Positions 26,453 to 35,915 of a DNA stretch of 64,000 nt are shown here, in pieces. The notes below the pieces were generated by a model. It saw only the letters and a program-made list of their open reading frames with translations, made no database searches and was not told the origin of the DNA. Source of the stretch: Arcticibacter svalbardensis MN12-7 (GTDB taxonomy: Bacteria; Bacteroidota; Bacteroidia; Sphingobacteriales; Sphingobacteriaceae); assembly GCF_000403135.1 (NCBI RefSeq), contig NZ_AQPN01000078.1, positions 27,980 to 91,979 on the forward strand, written 5' to 3'. The stretch's first letter is position 1. Every line of letters starts with the position of its first letter. Position numbers and translations under genes: made by a program.

Positions 26453-27394
26453 CTACATGAAGCCCTCCAGTATTTCTTTTTTCGTACTTGCTTTCATTTC
26501 ATCTGTTAGCGAATCTAAAATTTCCTTTTCAAGAGCAGTTATAATACTTCGTTTCAAGAAATTACGATGCGTTATAATGCTTATTTCCCTTGCCGGCACA
26601 GGGTCTTTAAATCGCCTTACCCGTTTAAGTTGTTCTTTACTCAGGTCCGAAAGGCTCAATTCAGGCAAAATAGTTATTCCTGAATTCAAATCAACCATCC
26701 GCTTGAGGGTTTCTACACTCCCAGTATTGTATTCAAAGAGCTTAAGTTTGTTCAGCTCGGCTTTTTTACTGCAAAGATTCAGCACCTGATTTCGCATACA
26801 ATGCCCTTCATTAAGTAACCACAGGTCTTTAATTTCAATATTCTCTGCCACGATACTCTTTCTTTTCAATACCGGATTATCTTTTGAAGCATACAAGGCA
26901 AAAGGTTCATAAAACAAGGGAAGCTCATTCAACGTCTTGTCATCCAATGGAGTGGAAACAATTCCGCAATCCAACAATCCCACCTTTAGCTTTTGAACAA
27001 TTTGCTCCGTTGTAAACTCCCATATCAACAGCTGTACCTTTGGATATTTAGAGGTGAAGCTTAAAATAATCTTAGGGAGCAGATAGGGTGCAACAGTGGG
27101 AATTACGCCTATTTTAAGCGTACCACTAAGCTCTTTTTTAAAGGAATGGATAATTTCATTCAAATTATCAGCTTCTGCCAGAACAAGTCGCGCCTGATCA
27201 ATCACCTGTACACCGATCTCAGTTGGCACCACGGGTTGCTTACTCCGGTCAAATAAAATTACTCCTAAATTATCTTCCAGCTTCTGGATCTGCATACTTA
27301 AGGTGGGCTGCGTTACGCAACACTTATCAGCCGCCTGCACAAAGTTGCGGAGTGTGTCTACCGCTACAACATATTCTAATTGAACAAGAGTCAT
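26453..27394 (-). CDS. oxyR: OxyR-type LysR regulator of the peroxide response
   Basis: A LysR-family activator. The N-terminal helix-turn-helix covers FVQAADKCCVTQPTLSMQIQ and is followed by a periplasmic-binding-like sensor domain. The redox pair is visible as GHC-MRNQVLNL-C; counted from the chosen start (MTLVQLEYVV) the two cysteines fall at 199 and 208, exactly the E. coli OxyR positions, which supports this start over the ATG at 27421. It is divergent from catalase, its expected target. Confidence 0.92.
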   Translation of the reverse strand: MTLVQLEYVVAVDTLRNFVQAADKCCVTQPTLSMQIQKLEDNLGVILFDRSKQPVVPTEIGVQVIDQARLVLAEADNLNEIIHSFKKELSGTLKIGVIPTVAPYLLPKIILSFTSKYPKVQLLIWEFTTEQIVQKLKVGLLDCGIVSTPLDDKTLNELPLFYEPFALYASKDNPVLKRKSIVAENIEIKDLWLLNEGHCMRNQVLNLCSKKAELNKLKLFEYNTGSVETLKRMVDLNSGITILPELSLSDLSKEQLKRVRRFKDPVPAREISIITHRNFLKRSIITALEKEILDSLTDEMKASTKKEILEGFM

Positions 27395-27421
27395 ATAGTT
27401 AAAATCTATATTAGATAACAA

Positions 27422-27444
27422 ATATCGATTTTTTACTGCGATAT
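27422..27444. promoter_or_regulatory. Possible OxyR-site dyad between oxyR and katA
   Basis: ATATCG and CGATAT form an inverted repeat separated by 11 bases in the short divergent gap. Its position suits an OxyR operator controlling both genes, but it does not match the enterobacterial OxyR consensus well. Confidence 0.3.
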
Positions 27445-27495
27445 ATTAAGATGATATTTATACAAGATTTCAAACGGGAATAAACCCTTGTAATT

Positions 27496-28989
27496 ATGAC
27501 GATCAATAAACAAAAGCTCACTACCGCTTCAGGAATGCCTTATACGGAAGATGAGAACTCAATGACTGCTGGGCCAAGAGGTCCAGTTCTGTTGCAGGAT
27601 TTTATACTTCATGAAAAGATGGCTCATTTTAACCGTGAGCGCATCCCTGAACGTGTAGTTCATGCAAAAGGGTCTGGAGCATTCGGAAAGTTTACGGTAA
27701 CACATGATATTACACAATATACAAAAGCTAAAATATTTAATAAAATAGGGAAAGAAACCCCAATGTTTACCCGCTTTTCTACAGTAGGTGGCGAAAAAGG
27801 ATCTGCAGATACCGAACGCGATCCTCGTGGTTTCGCTATGAAATTTTATACGGAAGATGGTAACTGGGACCTTGTGGGTAACAATACACCTGTTTTCTTT
27901 ATCAAAGACGCCAAAAAATTTTCTGACTTTATCCATACCCAGAAGAGAGACCCGCGTACCAATTGTAAAAGCGCTACTATGATGTGGGATTTCTGGTCAC
28001 TGAACCCGGAAAGTTTACATCAGGTAACGATATTAATGTCAGATCGGGGCACTCCATACTCCTTCAGGCACATGCACGGTTTTGGAAGTCACACCTTCTC
28101 CTTAATAAATGAAAAAGGCGAACGCAACTGGGTGAAATTCCACTTTAAAACCCAGCAGGGGATTAAGAATTTTACCGATGCTGAAGCTGGATTAAAAAGA
28201 GGTACAGATCCTGATTGGGCTCAACGCGACTTGGTTCAATCCATAGAAAGAGGAGATTTCCCTAAATGGGATTTAAAGATCCAGCTGATGTCCGAAACAC
28301 AAGCAGCTAAATTCAGATGGAACCCTTTTGATTTAACTAAAGTATGGCCTCAGGGTGAGTTTTCTTTAATTGATGTAGGGGTACTGGAACTCAATCGCAT
28401 CCCTGATAACTACTTTGCTGATGTGGAACAGGCAGCATTCGCTCCTGCACATGTAGTAAGCGGAATCAGTTATTCACCCGACAAAATGCTTCAGGGAAGA
28501 ATATTATCCTATCCGGATGCACAACGTTACAGACTGGGTACTAATTACGAATATATTCCGGTAAATCAATGTCCTTTCATGGTGAGCAACTATCAACGTG
28601 ACGGTGCAATGCGTGTAGATGGAAATGGCGGATCGAATCCTAATTATTTCCCTAACAGCTTTGATAACATTGAAGCAGATGCAAAGTATAAGGAACCAGC
28701 TATGGCCCTTGATTCATCCCTTGCTGATTGGTATGACAGGAATGCAGAAGGTGAAAATGACCACTATACACAACCAGGCGATCTTTACCGTTTAATGGAT
28801 GCTCAAAATAAGGCACATCTGATTGCCAATATTGCAAGCTCCATGAGTGGAATTGAGGGACCTAGAAAAGAAGAAATTGTGAATCGCCAGCTCTGCCATT
28901 GGTTTAGAGCAGACTTAAGTTTAGGAATTGGGGTAGCTAAGGCATTAAGTGTTGACATGGAAAAAGCCATGCAGCAGATGCCCGCTTAA
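27496..28989 (+). CDS. katA: Monofunctional haem catalase (small-subunit type)
   Basis: Splits hydrogen peroxide. The 497-residue length fits the small-subunit clade. Visible motifs are the distal His region [32 protein letters not shown], and the proximal haem-tyrosine region [20 protein letters not shown]. It lies divergent from oxyR and is almost certainly peroxide-induced through it. Confidence 0.96.
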   Translation: MTINKQKLTTASGMPYTEDENSMTAGPRGPVLLQDFILHEKMAHFNRERIPERVVHAKGSGAFGKFTVTHDITQYTKAKIFNKIGKETPMFTRFSTVGGEKGSADTERDPRGFAMKFYTEDGNWDLVGNNTPVFFIKDAKKFSDFIHTQKRDPRTNCKSATMMWDFWSLNPESLHQVTILMSDRGTPYSFRHMHGFGSHTFSLINEKGERNWVKFHFKTQQGIKNFTDAEAGLKRGTDPDWAQRDLVQSIERGDFPKWDLKIQLMSETQAAKFRWNPFDLTKVWPQGEFSLIDVGVLELNRIPDNYFADVEQAAFAPAHVVSGISYSPDKMLQGRILSYPDAQRYRLGTNYEYIPVNQCPFMVSNYQRDGAMRVDGNGGSNPNYFPNSFDNIEADAKYKEPAMALDSSLADWYDRNAEGENDHYTQPGDLYRLMDAQNKAHLIANIASSMSGIEGPRKEEIVNRQLCHWFRADLSLGIGVAKALSVDMEKAMQQMPA

Positions 28990-29010
28990 TTATATATATC
29001 ATTATTAAAT

Positions 29011-29050
29011 AAAGAAGCCCTGGTTGATCTTATCAACCGGGGCTCTTTAT
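29011..29050. terminator. Bidirectional terminator between katA and glmS
   Basis: AGCCC-t-GGTTGAT pairs with ATCAACC-g-GGGCT, flanked by A- and T-rich ends on both sides. It serves the converging genes. Confidence 0.8.
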
Positions 29051-29085
29051 TTATATCAAAAGTAGTTCCCTTCTAAAAGGGATTT

Positions 29086-30918
29086 TTATTCTACAGTTAC
29101 TGATTTAGCCAGATTTCTAGGCTGATCTACGTTACATCCCCTTAATACAGCGATATGATAAGATAATAGTTGAAGAGGAATAGTAGCCAACAAAGGCAAA
29201 AATGCTTCATTAGACTCCGGAATTTCAATCACATAATCGACCATATCCTTCACTATTTTATCACCTTCGGTCACAATAGCGATTACCTTTCCTTTTCTAG
29301 CCTTTACTTCCTGGATATTACTAATTACTTTCTCGTAAGAAGAGTTTTTAGTAGCTATAAAAACTACAGGCATATCTGCATCAATCAATGCAATAGGACC
29401 ATGTTTCATTTCAGCCGCAGGATACCCTTCAGCATGAATGTAAGAAATCTCTTTCAGTTTCAATGCGCCTTCAAGGGCAACAGGGAAACCACTTCCTCGT
29501 CCCAGGAACAAACAGTTAGGTGAATCCTTAAATTTTTCAGCGATTAAAGCAATCTTCTTATCTTCTTTAAAACACCTTTCAATTAGTGCTGGAATTTCAT
29601 CCAGTTCAGTAAGCAGGTTAACCAACTTGGCATTGTTAATCGTTCCTTTTAGCTGAGCGATATATAAAGCCATTAAGGTTAACACAGTAACCTGTCCGGT
29701 AAACGCCTTAGTTGAAGCTACTCCTATTTCCGGACCAGCATGTGTATATACCCCAGCATGTGTAAGTCTTGGAATGGATGAACCCACTACATTACAGATC
29801 CCGAATATGGTTGCACCCCGTTCTTTTGCCAGTTCAATTGCAGCAATAGTATCAGCGGTTTCACCAGACTGAGAAATAGCAATTACAATATCTTTTTCAG
29901 AAATGATTGGATTCCGATACCTGAATTCCGAAGCATATTCTACTTCTACCGATACGCGCGCAAATTCTTCTATCAGATATTCACCTACCAATCCTGCATG
30001 CCAGGATGTACCACAGGCAATGATTACAATCCGTTCTGCGTTCTTTAACTTTTCCGCATAGTCTTTGATTCCACCTAAGCGAACCATGCCCTCAATCGGA
30101 TAGATACGACCACGCATACAATCCCTAACAGATCGTGGTTGTTCGTAAATCTCTTTCAGCATAAAATGCTCAAAGCCGCCCTTTTCAAGCATTTCCAACT
30201 TTAAAGAAAGTTCCTGGATATAGGGAGTTTGAATAATATTATCAATGGATTTAACGATCAGCTCATCGCGTTTTAACAGCGCAATCTCTAAATCTTTAAG
30301 GTAGATCACATTCTTGGTATACTCCACAATAGGAGTTGCATCAGAAGCAATGAAATACTCACCTTCGCCTACACCAATAACCATTGGACTACCCTTACGT
30401 GCTGCAATTAGCTGATCAGGGAAATCCTTGCTCATAACTACAATTGCGTAAGCACCAATCACCTTATTTAAAGCTAAACGTACTGCCTCTAATAAATCTA
30501 CAGAATCAGTCTGAATTTCTTCAATTAAATGAATAAGAACTTCGGTATCGGTATCACTTTTAAAAACATGCCCTTTAGCGATTAAGGCTTCCTTAATTAC
30601 AGCATAGTTTTCAATGATTCCATTATGGATGATAGAAAGCTTTCCATCTCCGGATTGATGGGGATGGGAATTACGGTCTGATGGTTCTCCATGAGTTGCC
30701 CATCGGGTATGTCCCATTCCGGTAGTACCTGTTTTATCTGCATCGACAGCAAATGCTTCTAAGTCGCTTACCTTTCCTGCTTTTTTTAGAATTTTTAATC
30801 CCCCATTCATCAAGGCAACTCCCGCACTGTCGTAACCCCGGTATTCTAACCGATGAAGTCCCTTAATAACAATATCCCAGGCACTACGATAACCTATATA
30901 TCCAACAATTCCACACAT
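29086..30918 (-). CDS. glmS: Glucosamine-6-phosphate synthase (isomerising)
   Basis: Makes glucosamine 6-phosphate from fructose 6-phosphate and glutamine for cell-wall and LPS synthesis. The 610 residues start MCGIVGYIGY, with Cys2 as the glutaminase nucleophile after Met removal. The glutaminase domain spans about 1-225 and is followed by two SIS sugar-isomerase domains, with SQSGETADT in the first and GRGSGFPVALEGALKLKE in the second, ending in KSVTVE. No glmS ribozyme is visible upstream. A DUF4270 gene lies 64 bases upstream on the same strand. Confidence 0.96.
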   Translation of the reverse strand: MCGIVGYIGYRSAWDIVIKGLHRLEYRGYDSAGVALMNGGLKILKKAGKVSDLEAFAVDADKTGTTGMGHTRWATHGEPSDRNSHPHQSGDGKLSIIHNGIIENYAVIKEALIAKGHVFKSDTDTEVLIHLIEEIQTDSVDLLEAVRLALNKVIGAYAIVVMSKDFPDQLIAARKGSPMVIGVGEGEYFIASDATPIVEYTKNVIYLKDLEIALLKRDELIVKSIDNIIQTPYIQELSLKLEMLEKGGFEHFMLKEIYEQPRSVRDCMRGRIYPIEGMVRLGGIKDYAEKLKNAERIVIIACGTSWHAGLVGEYLIEEFARVSVEVEYASEFRYRNPIISEKDIVIAISQSGETADTIAAIELAKERGATIFGICNVVGSSIPRLTHAGVYTHAGPEIGVASTKAFTGQVTVLTLMALYIAQLKGTINNAKLVNLLTELDEIPALIERCFKEDKKIALIAEKFKDSPNCLFLGRGSGFPVALEGALKLKEISYIHAEGYPAAEMKHGPIALIDADMPVVFIATKNSSYEKVISNIQEVKARKGKVIAIVTEGDKIVKDMVDYVIEIPESNEAFLPLLATIPLQLLSYHIAVLRGCNVDQPRNLAKSVTVE

Positions 30919-30982
30919 AATTTTATGATCGAAAGCAGCGAATTTATAAAAAATTGAGCCACATTAGGAAAAACTTAAGATA

Positions 30983-32356
30983 TTAATCCGGACGGGTATA
31001 GTAAATATTCAGTTTAATCTTCATATCTGAATTATTTTCTCCGGCCAAAGCAGTCCTTCCTGCAGTAGATAAAACCGGACTAATATTCGCAGTCGTAGTA
31101 CTTAAAAACTTTTCATCCAATGGAGCTAAGTAGGTATTGTACTGATCAGACTTACCATTAATAAGCCGCTGTACATACGTACTCACATTAAATATATATC
31201 GCTTATTCGTCTTATCATAAGGTACTCCTAAATAAGAAACCTGATCAACCACTTGTCGTTGTCCGGCAATATCTGTCGTATATAGAGCCAATCTGGGGAA
31301 ATTCTCAATTATGGATGTTTCACTTTGATTTTCAACATAAATCACCAACTCCGCTTTATTGATTGCTATTTTCCCAAGCGCTCTAATCTGTTCTAAACTA
31401 GGCATGGTAATTTTAGTTCGAAGACCACCCATTGGCTGTGTATAAACAGTGCTGAATGACTGACTGGGGTAGTCAAGCTGCGTTTTAACAGGAGTGCCGG
31501 TATAGTCATGTTTAATACTGGCAGAAGTTGTCGTATTGCTTATTGCAAATGTAACTTTGGTCGTATCAAGTGTTGCACTAGTATTTGTTGACCTATAGTA
31601 TAATTCTAAACCACTTACACCAGTAGTCGCAAGGTCAAAGAAAATAACCCCACCCTTACCATCAGCCTGTTCCTTTTTCACGGTTACATAGAGTCCCTGT
31701 ATATACTTTTTAAAAGCTGCATCGGTTAAAAAATTTGAAGGGTCAGCATTAAGAAAATGAGTTTCCATAAATGTTCTATCCATTGGAATCCGCAACTGAG
31801 GCTGAACTTTTAGCAAAGTATCAGCAGCTCCCTTGATAATCTGTCTTACAAAGACGCTATCATTCCATGTGAAATGTCTCACATTTGATAAGGATCCAAT
31901 CACTTCTGTACTTTTATATTTCCAGTTTCTAGTGTTAAAATATTGCGAAGATGGCTTATATTCTTCATCTAACTGATGAACAGTAACACTATAGGTTGAA
32001 TTAATAGAGTCTCCAAAAAATTCCTTTCCATATTTCAGTACCAGAACTCCTGAATCCAATTGGGGACTTGTTCCAAATGTTAATGCCGTAGAAGGTAAGG
32101 CAAGACCAACAGCTATATCTGATTGTGTTCTACCAAAAATAGGATCAGTTAAAAGTCCTACCGGAAATTGTGCCAGGTTGTATGCAAGCACACTATCTTC
32201 TCTTACAGTTACAGTGCCGATGTTATACTCTTCCAGATAGCTACTGTTAATAGTATCTTGTGGATCAATGTCCAATCCTATATTATCCGTTTTCTGGCAG
32301 CTGCTCAATGCAAAGAAGCTTACCAGAATGAATAAGCTCCTGCTTAAATAGTTCAT
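30983..32356 (-). CDS. DUF4270-family lipoprotein
   Basis: A 457-residue secreted lipoprotein: the signal ends SSC at Cys20 when started at 32356 (a longer start at 32380 adds eight residues before the signal). The mature protein starts QKTDNIGLDIDPQD, and the body is beta-rich with long Thr/Ser stretches, ending in LNIYYTRPD. DUF4270 proteins are restricted to Bacteroidota and, as far as I know, have no assigned function. A paralogue is divergent from it across a repeat-bearing intergenic region, and glmS is downstream. Confidence 0.82.
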   Translation of the reverse strand: MNYLSRSLFILVSFFALSSCQKTDNIGLDIDPQDTINSSYLEEYNIGTVTVREDSVLAYNLAQFPVGLLTDPIFGRTQSDIAVGLALPSTALTFGTSPQLDSGVLVLKYGKEFFGDSINSTYSVTVHQLDEEYKPSSQYFNTRNWKYKSTEVIGSLSNVRHFTWNDSVFVRQIIKGAADTLLKVQPQLRIPMDRTFMETHFLNADPSNFLTDAAFKKYIQGLYVTVKKEQADGKGGVIFFDLATTGVSGLELYYRSTNTSATLDTTKVTFAISNTTTSASIKHDYTGTPVKTQLDYPSQSFSTVYTQPMGGLRTKITMPSLEQIRALGKIAINKAELVIYVENQSETSIIENFPRLALYTTDIAGQRQVVDQVSYLGVPYDKTNKRYIFNVSTYVQRLINGKSDQYNTYLAPLDEKFLSTTTANISPVLSTAGRTALAGENNSDMKIKLNIYYTRPD

Positions 32357-32430
32357 ATGTTTATTATAGATCTTTATCATTCAAATATTTGGCGCTAAGA
32401 TAAAGAAATAACTTTTTCTTTTGCAGCAAT

Positions 32431-32529
32431 GTTAAATGTTGTTAAATACAGGTTTATCCTTTGTTCCGCTATGTTAATGACTGTTAATTAAACATGCTCA
32501 ATGTCTATCGAATCGTTAAATACTGTTAA
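32431..32529. promoter_or_regulatory. Three GTTAA-N5-GTTAA boxes at 42-bp spacing
   Basis: Boxes start at 32431 (GTTAAATGTTGTTAA), 32473 (GTTAATGACTGTTAA) and 32515 (GTTAAATACTGTTAA). Each holds two half-sites 10 bp apart, and boxes repeat every 42 bp, four helical turns. -7-like boxes flank them: reverse TATCTTAG at 32395-32402 and forward CATATTTG at 32557-32564, about 28 bp from the outer boxes. The form resembles direct-repeat sites of OmpR/PhoB-type response regulators. Confidence 0.6.
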
Positions 32530-32590
32530 AAATTGCCTTTAAACACACCTAAAGGCCATATTTGCAAGACAGAATATACTTTATCATACG

Positions 32591-33952
32591 ATGCGTCGAT
32601 CCATTAACGGACTATTTAAAATAAAAGTCTACAAAGCACTCCTCCTATTTTCATGTTTACTATTTCTCTTCTCTTGTAGTAAAAACGATATGGTAGGTTT
32701 AAATCAAGATGAATTACAAGGAGTAATTATTTCGGACACCTTTAATGTCAAAACATCCACTTTACTTTTGGATTCGTTACCGACTGCAGGAAAAGGGGTT
32801 CTATTAGCTGGAACGATTTCAGATCCCGATCTGGGTATAATTACAGCCGCATCTTACTTTCAAATTTCGCCTACAGATCTTAGCGGGATTACTTTACCCG
32901 ATGATGCTAAGTTTGATTCCATACGGCTCAAGCTCCAGTATTCGGGGTACTATTATGGGGATACCACAGTTAAACAAACCTTATCAGCACACCAGTTAAC
33001 AGACCGCATTGTAATTGAAACAAAGCCCGGATATCTGGAGCCAGAAGAACAGAACGTGTTTTCGTCCACGGCAACCTTCTACAACCGGAGCAAAGTAAAT
33101 TACAATACAACTCCGCTAACTTCGAAAACACTTTCCCCACGACCAGCATCCGGAGACAGTATCATGATGGCTCTTCCCAATAGTCTAGGCAAAGAACTTT
33201 TCTCTATGATCCAAACTAGTAATACAAAAATCAGCAATACCGAAGAGTTCCTGGATTACTTTAATGGCATTGTGCTCAAGGCAGATGGAAATGCAGTTAT
33301 AGGCTATAAAGATACGGCTGAAGTTAAAATCTACTATTCCTATACAGGCACAAACGGATTAAAAATAAAAAACGAACTTAAATTCAGTCTCTACGACAAC
33401 AGTTATCAGTTCAATAGCATCACTGCCGACAGAAGTAACACCGCACTAAAAGACATCAGTTTGCAAAACAAACAGATCGCTTCAGCCATAACTGGCAATA
33501 AAACATATATCCAGGGCGGACTGGGTTTGGTTACTAAAATTGAGTTTCCAACAATCAGCTCCATTGTTGGCAATGAAACTATTTCCATAAATAAGGCGGA
33601 GCTTATTATTCAAAGCACCAAAGCCTCCGATAAGCCCTATAAGCTACCCTCGGAACTCATTTTGCTAGTCGCCAACCAACACGATCAGCCCCAGTCAACC
33701 CTCACAGATGCAGCCGCTGGTACCTCAAGTATCTATTTAAGGAATACGGATGATGGAATAGCAAAAGCCTCGTACAATTACCCTATTACAGATTATATCA
33801 ACAGTTATGTTAAATCCTATACCAATACTTCTTTACTGCTCAGTCTGCCTATAAGCGACTTACAAAACACGTTAACCCGGCTTGAGCTAGGTTCACAAGA
33901 CAACTCTTCCACGAAAATTAAATTAATAATTACTTACACTAAACTTTTATAG
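32591..33952 (+). CDS. DUF4270-family lipoprotein (divergent paralogue)
   Basis: A 453-residue lipoprotein with lipobox ending FSC (Cys29), mature start SKNDMVGLNQDELQG. It shares with the minus-strand paralogue the pattern lipid-Cys, charged spacer, GL-x-D, then repeated beta-rich segments such as TISDPDLGIITAASYFQISP and SINKAELIIQS, and an ending KLIITYTKLL. The kelch lipoprotein follows after 2 bases, so the two are cotranscribed and probably act together at the outer membrane or periplasm. The function is unknown. Confidence 0.8.
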   Translation: MRRSINGLFKIKVYKALLLFSCLLFLFSCSKNDMVGLNQDELQGVIISDTFNVKTSTLLLDSLPTAGKGVLLAGTISDPDLGIITAASYFQISPTDLSGITLPDDAKFDSIRLKLQYSGYYYGDTTVKQTLSAHQLTDRIVIETKPGYLEPEEQNVFSSTATFYNRSKVNYNTTPLTSKTLSPRPASGDSIMMALPNSLGKELFSMIQTSNTKISNTEEFLDYFNGIVLKADGNAVIGYKDTAEVKIYYSYTGTNGLKIKNELKFSLYDNSYQFNSITADRSNTALKDISLQNKQIASAITGNKTYIQGGLGLVTKIEFPTISSIVGNETISINKAELIIQSTKASDKPYKLPSELILLVANQHDQPQSTLTDAAAGTSSIYLRNTDDGIAKASYNYPITDYINSYVKSYTNTSLLLSLPISDLQNTLTRLELGSQDNSSTKIKLIITYTKLL

Positions 33953-33954
33953 TT

Positions 33955-34992
33955 ATGAAAAAACTATTCTCATGTATTTCTTTTTTATTCCTTGTCATTT
34001 TTCTAGCCGGATGTTCTTCCAATAGTGATGACGATGATTTGGCTGGTGACTGGACAAGACAATCAGATTTTGAAGGCGTTTCCAGAAGTGATGCTGCCTC
34101 TTTTGTTATTGACAATATTGCCTATTTAGGCACAGGATTTACTTCAGCAACATCAACTGAGACTAGATTAACAGATTTTTGGAAATACGATCCCACACAG
34201 GACAACTGGTTCTCTATTGCCGCTTTCCCAGGAACAGCAAGAAATAAGGCAGTAGCTTTCACAGCAAATGGAAAAGGATATGTAGGTCTGGGTACAGACG
34301 GAACAAATGTGCTGAAGGATTTCTGGGAATACACTCCAGGAACCAACACATGGAAACAAATTGCAGACTTCCCTACTACTAAGGGCAGATATGGAGCAGT
34401 CGCTTTTGCTATAAACGAAAGCGGATATGTAGGTTGCGGAAACGATGGCGACAATGATCAACAAGATTTTTACCGTTATAACGTAACCAGCAATACCTGG
34501 ACACAGGTATCCAGTATGAAATCAAAAAGGATTAACCCATTTGTATTTGTAATCAACAACGTTGCATATGTTGGAGGAGGATCCAACAATGGATCAATGG
34601 TATCTTCATTTTATGCATTTAATCCTACAGCAAACACCTGGGATAGAAAAACCTCCCTGTATCCACAAGCGACCGATTCAGAAGATAGTGAGGAGATTCA
34701 GGATAATGACAATTACGACTATAATCTTCAACGCACATCACCAGCTACATTCGTTATTGATGGACAAGGTTATATTACTACCGGAACAAATAGTTCGGTG
34801 CTGAATACAACATGGCAGTACAATCCTTCAACAGATTTCTGGACTGAAGTCGATGTATTTGAAGGAGTATCACGTGAAGGAGCAGCAGGTTTCACTTTAA
34901 ATAACAAAGGATATGTTGCAACTGGAAGATCAGGAGCAACACGTCTTGATGATCTTTGGAAATTTGATCCAAATACATCAGATGACGATTAG
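33955..34992 (+). CDS. Kelch-repeat lipoprotein, six repeats
   Basis: A 345-residue lipoprotein (lipobox FLAGC, Cys20; acidic stretch NSDDDDLAGD after it). Six kelch-like repeats follow, each with a -GYVG-G- type core, for example AYLGTGF, KGYVGLGTDG, SGYVGCGNDGD, AYVGGGSNNG, QGYITTGTN and KGYVATGRSG, and each ending in a W-x-Y-P or similar blade turn. This predicts one six-bladed beta-propeller. No catalytic residues are seen, so a binding role is likely. It is cotranscribed with the DUF4270 gene upstream. Confidence 0.85.
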   Translation: MKKLFSCISFLFLVIFLAGCSSNSDDDDLAGDWTRQSDFEGVSRSDAASFVIDNIAYLGTGFTSATSTETRLTDFWKYDPTQDNWFSIAAFPGTARNKAVAFTANGKGYVGLGTDGTNVLKDFWEYTPGTNTWKQIADFPTTKGRYGAVAFAINESGYVGCGNDGDNDQQDFYRYNVTSNTWTQVSSMKSKRINPFVFVINNVAYVGGGSNNGSMVSSFYAFNPTANTWDRKTSLYPQATDSEDSEEIQDNDNYDYNLQRTSPATFVIDGQGYITTGTNSSVLNTTWQYNPSTDFWTEVDVFEGVSREGAAGFTLNNKGYVATGRSGATRLDDLWKFDPNTSDDD

Positions 34993-35013
34993 TATCCCTC
35001 AATAATAAGACAA

Positions 35014-35088
35014 ATCGAGTAGGAAGATAGCCATTATTTGGCTATCGGTCCTCTCACACCACCGTACATACCGTTCGGTATACGGCTC
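35014..35088 (-). mobile_element. Group II intron 3' end (domains V and VI), remnant
   Basis: On the reverse strand from 35088 the sequence GAGCCGTATACC-GAAC-GGTAT-GTACGG folds as group II domain V with its AGC triad and two-base bulge. Domain VI follows: GATAGCC/GGCTATC with a 7-base loop, below it AGGA/TCCT, one unpaired A (complement of 35020), then GAG/CTC, and the 3' terminal AT at 35015-35014. The lone bulged A is the expected branch point. No reverse transcriptase or 5' intron domains are present upstream, so this is a truncated relic. It begins 22 bases after the kelch gene stop. Confidence 0.7.
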
Positions 35089-35227
35089 CAATCAAAAGCA
35101 AAAAAACTAAACCTATCAAGACATCACTTAAATTAAACGGATTAAGATAAGGGATGTTTATCTCATACCCTGATTTCGCGTTTAAAAAGGGGGTCTTTAG
35201 GTTTTCTAGTCGTATAAAATTTAGTTT

Positions 35228-35554
35228 TCATACGATTATAAATTTAGGAAATTGGGTCTTTGCTAAAATTAGTGAATTGATTACTGGTATTATAGCTATA
35301 AGATGCAGTTTAAGAGCAATTAGCATAAAAGGATTATAGAAAATTGCAACTAGATTAACCAAGTCTCTTAGCGGGCTGCCGAGACGATCCAATTTCCAAA
35401 CAATCTGATCGCCTTTTCTAAACTTTTTGAGAAGTTTTTTAAGTTCCGGTCTATCTGTATTCTTTCCGGAAATCTTTTCTTGGTAGATATTTGTGCAACC
35501 AAATTCAGTCAGCGCATTTTCAATCCTATGCGTTAATCCATGCTCTAATAACAA
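35228..35554 (-). pseudogene. Serine recombinase (resolvase) fragment
   Basis: About 60 residues near the start of this ORF, including FGCTNIYQEKISGKNTDRPE and GDQIVWKLDRLGSPLRDLV, match the middle of the resolvase/invertase N-terminal domain. The front with the catalytic serine (normally in Y-x-RVS) is missing, and after DLVNLV the sequence changes to an unrelated hydrophobic stretch with no DNA-binding domain. It is therefore a relic. It lies beside the group II intron end and a beheaded lipoprotein gene. Confidence 0.8.
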
Positions 35555-35561
35555 AGAAAAA

Positions 35562-35915
35562 GAGACTTTAGGTTGTGTATATGTTTACAATCCACCTGTC
35601 CTTAACTTTCAAGTCATCAATCAGACAAATAATGATGATTTCTTTTTTTCTTCTCCTTTATATTCCCCCTCATCAGATATTAAGGTATATTTTAGAAATG
35701 GCATCAATAAATTAGATTCAATTACGCCGCCAGTAATAATAAACGACTCAAAGAAGTACTTTTCCTTCTCTACTTCTTCGTCAAAAGCCAGTGATACTTG
35801 TTATGTTAAAATAAAAAATCTAAAAGTGGATACATTAGTTTATGCCGTATCAATACCTGATGACTTTTGTCCGCAACCTTATATCAGTAGGATAATTATT
35901 AATAAATCCCAATGA
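35562..35915 (+). pseudogene. Lipoprotein-like gene lacking its 5' end
   Basis: The reading frame from about VYNPPVLNFQVINQTNNDD to the stop (IISRI-type end IIINKSQ) looks like a real secreted Bacteroidota protein of about 110 residues with Ser/Thr-rich beta segments. No signal peptide or start precedes it: the sequence before 35560 belongs to the opposite-strand recombinase fragment. I infer that insertion and decay of mobile DNA removed the front. The ORF could formally start at 35493 but would then read antisense to the recombinase. The family is not identified. Confidence 0.5.

Noticed and set aside
30919..30982. glmS ribozyme or other control element upstream of glmS
   Set aside because: The gap to the DUF4270 gene is only 64 bases and lacks any recognisable ribozyme core.
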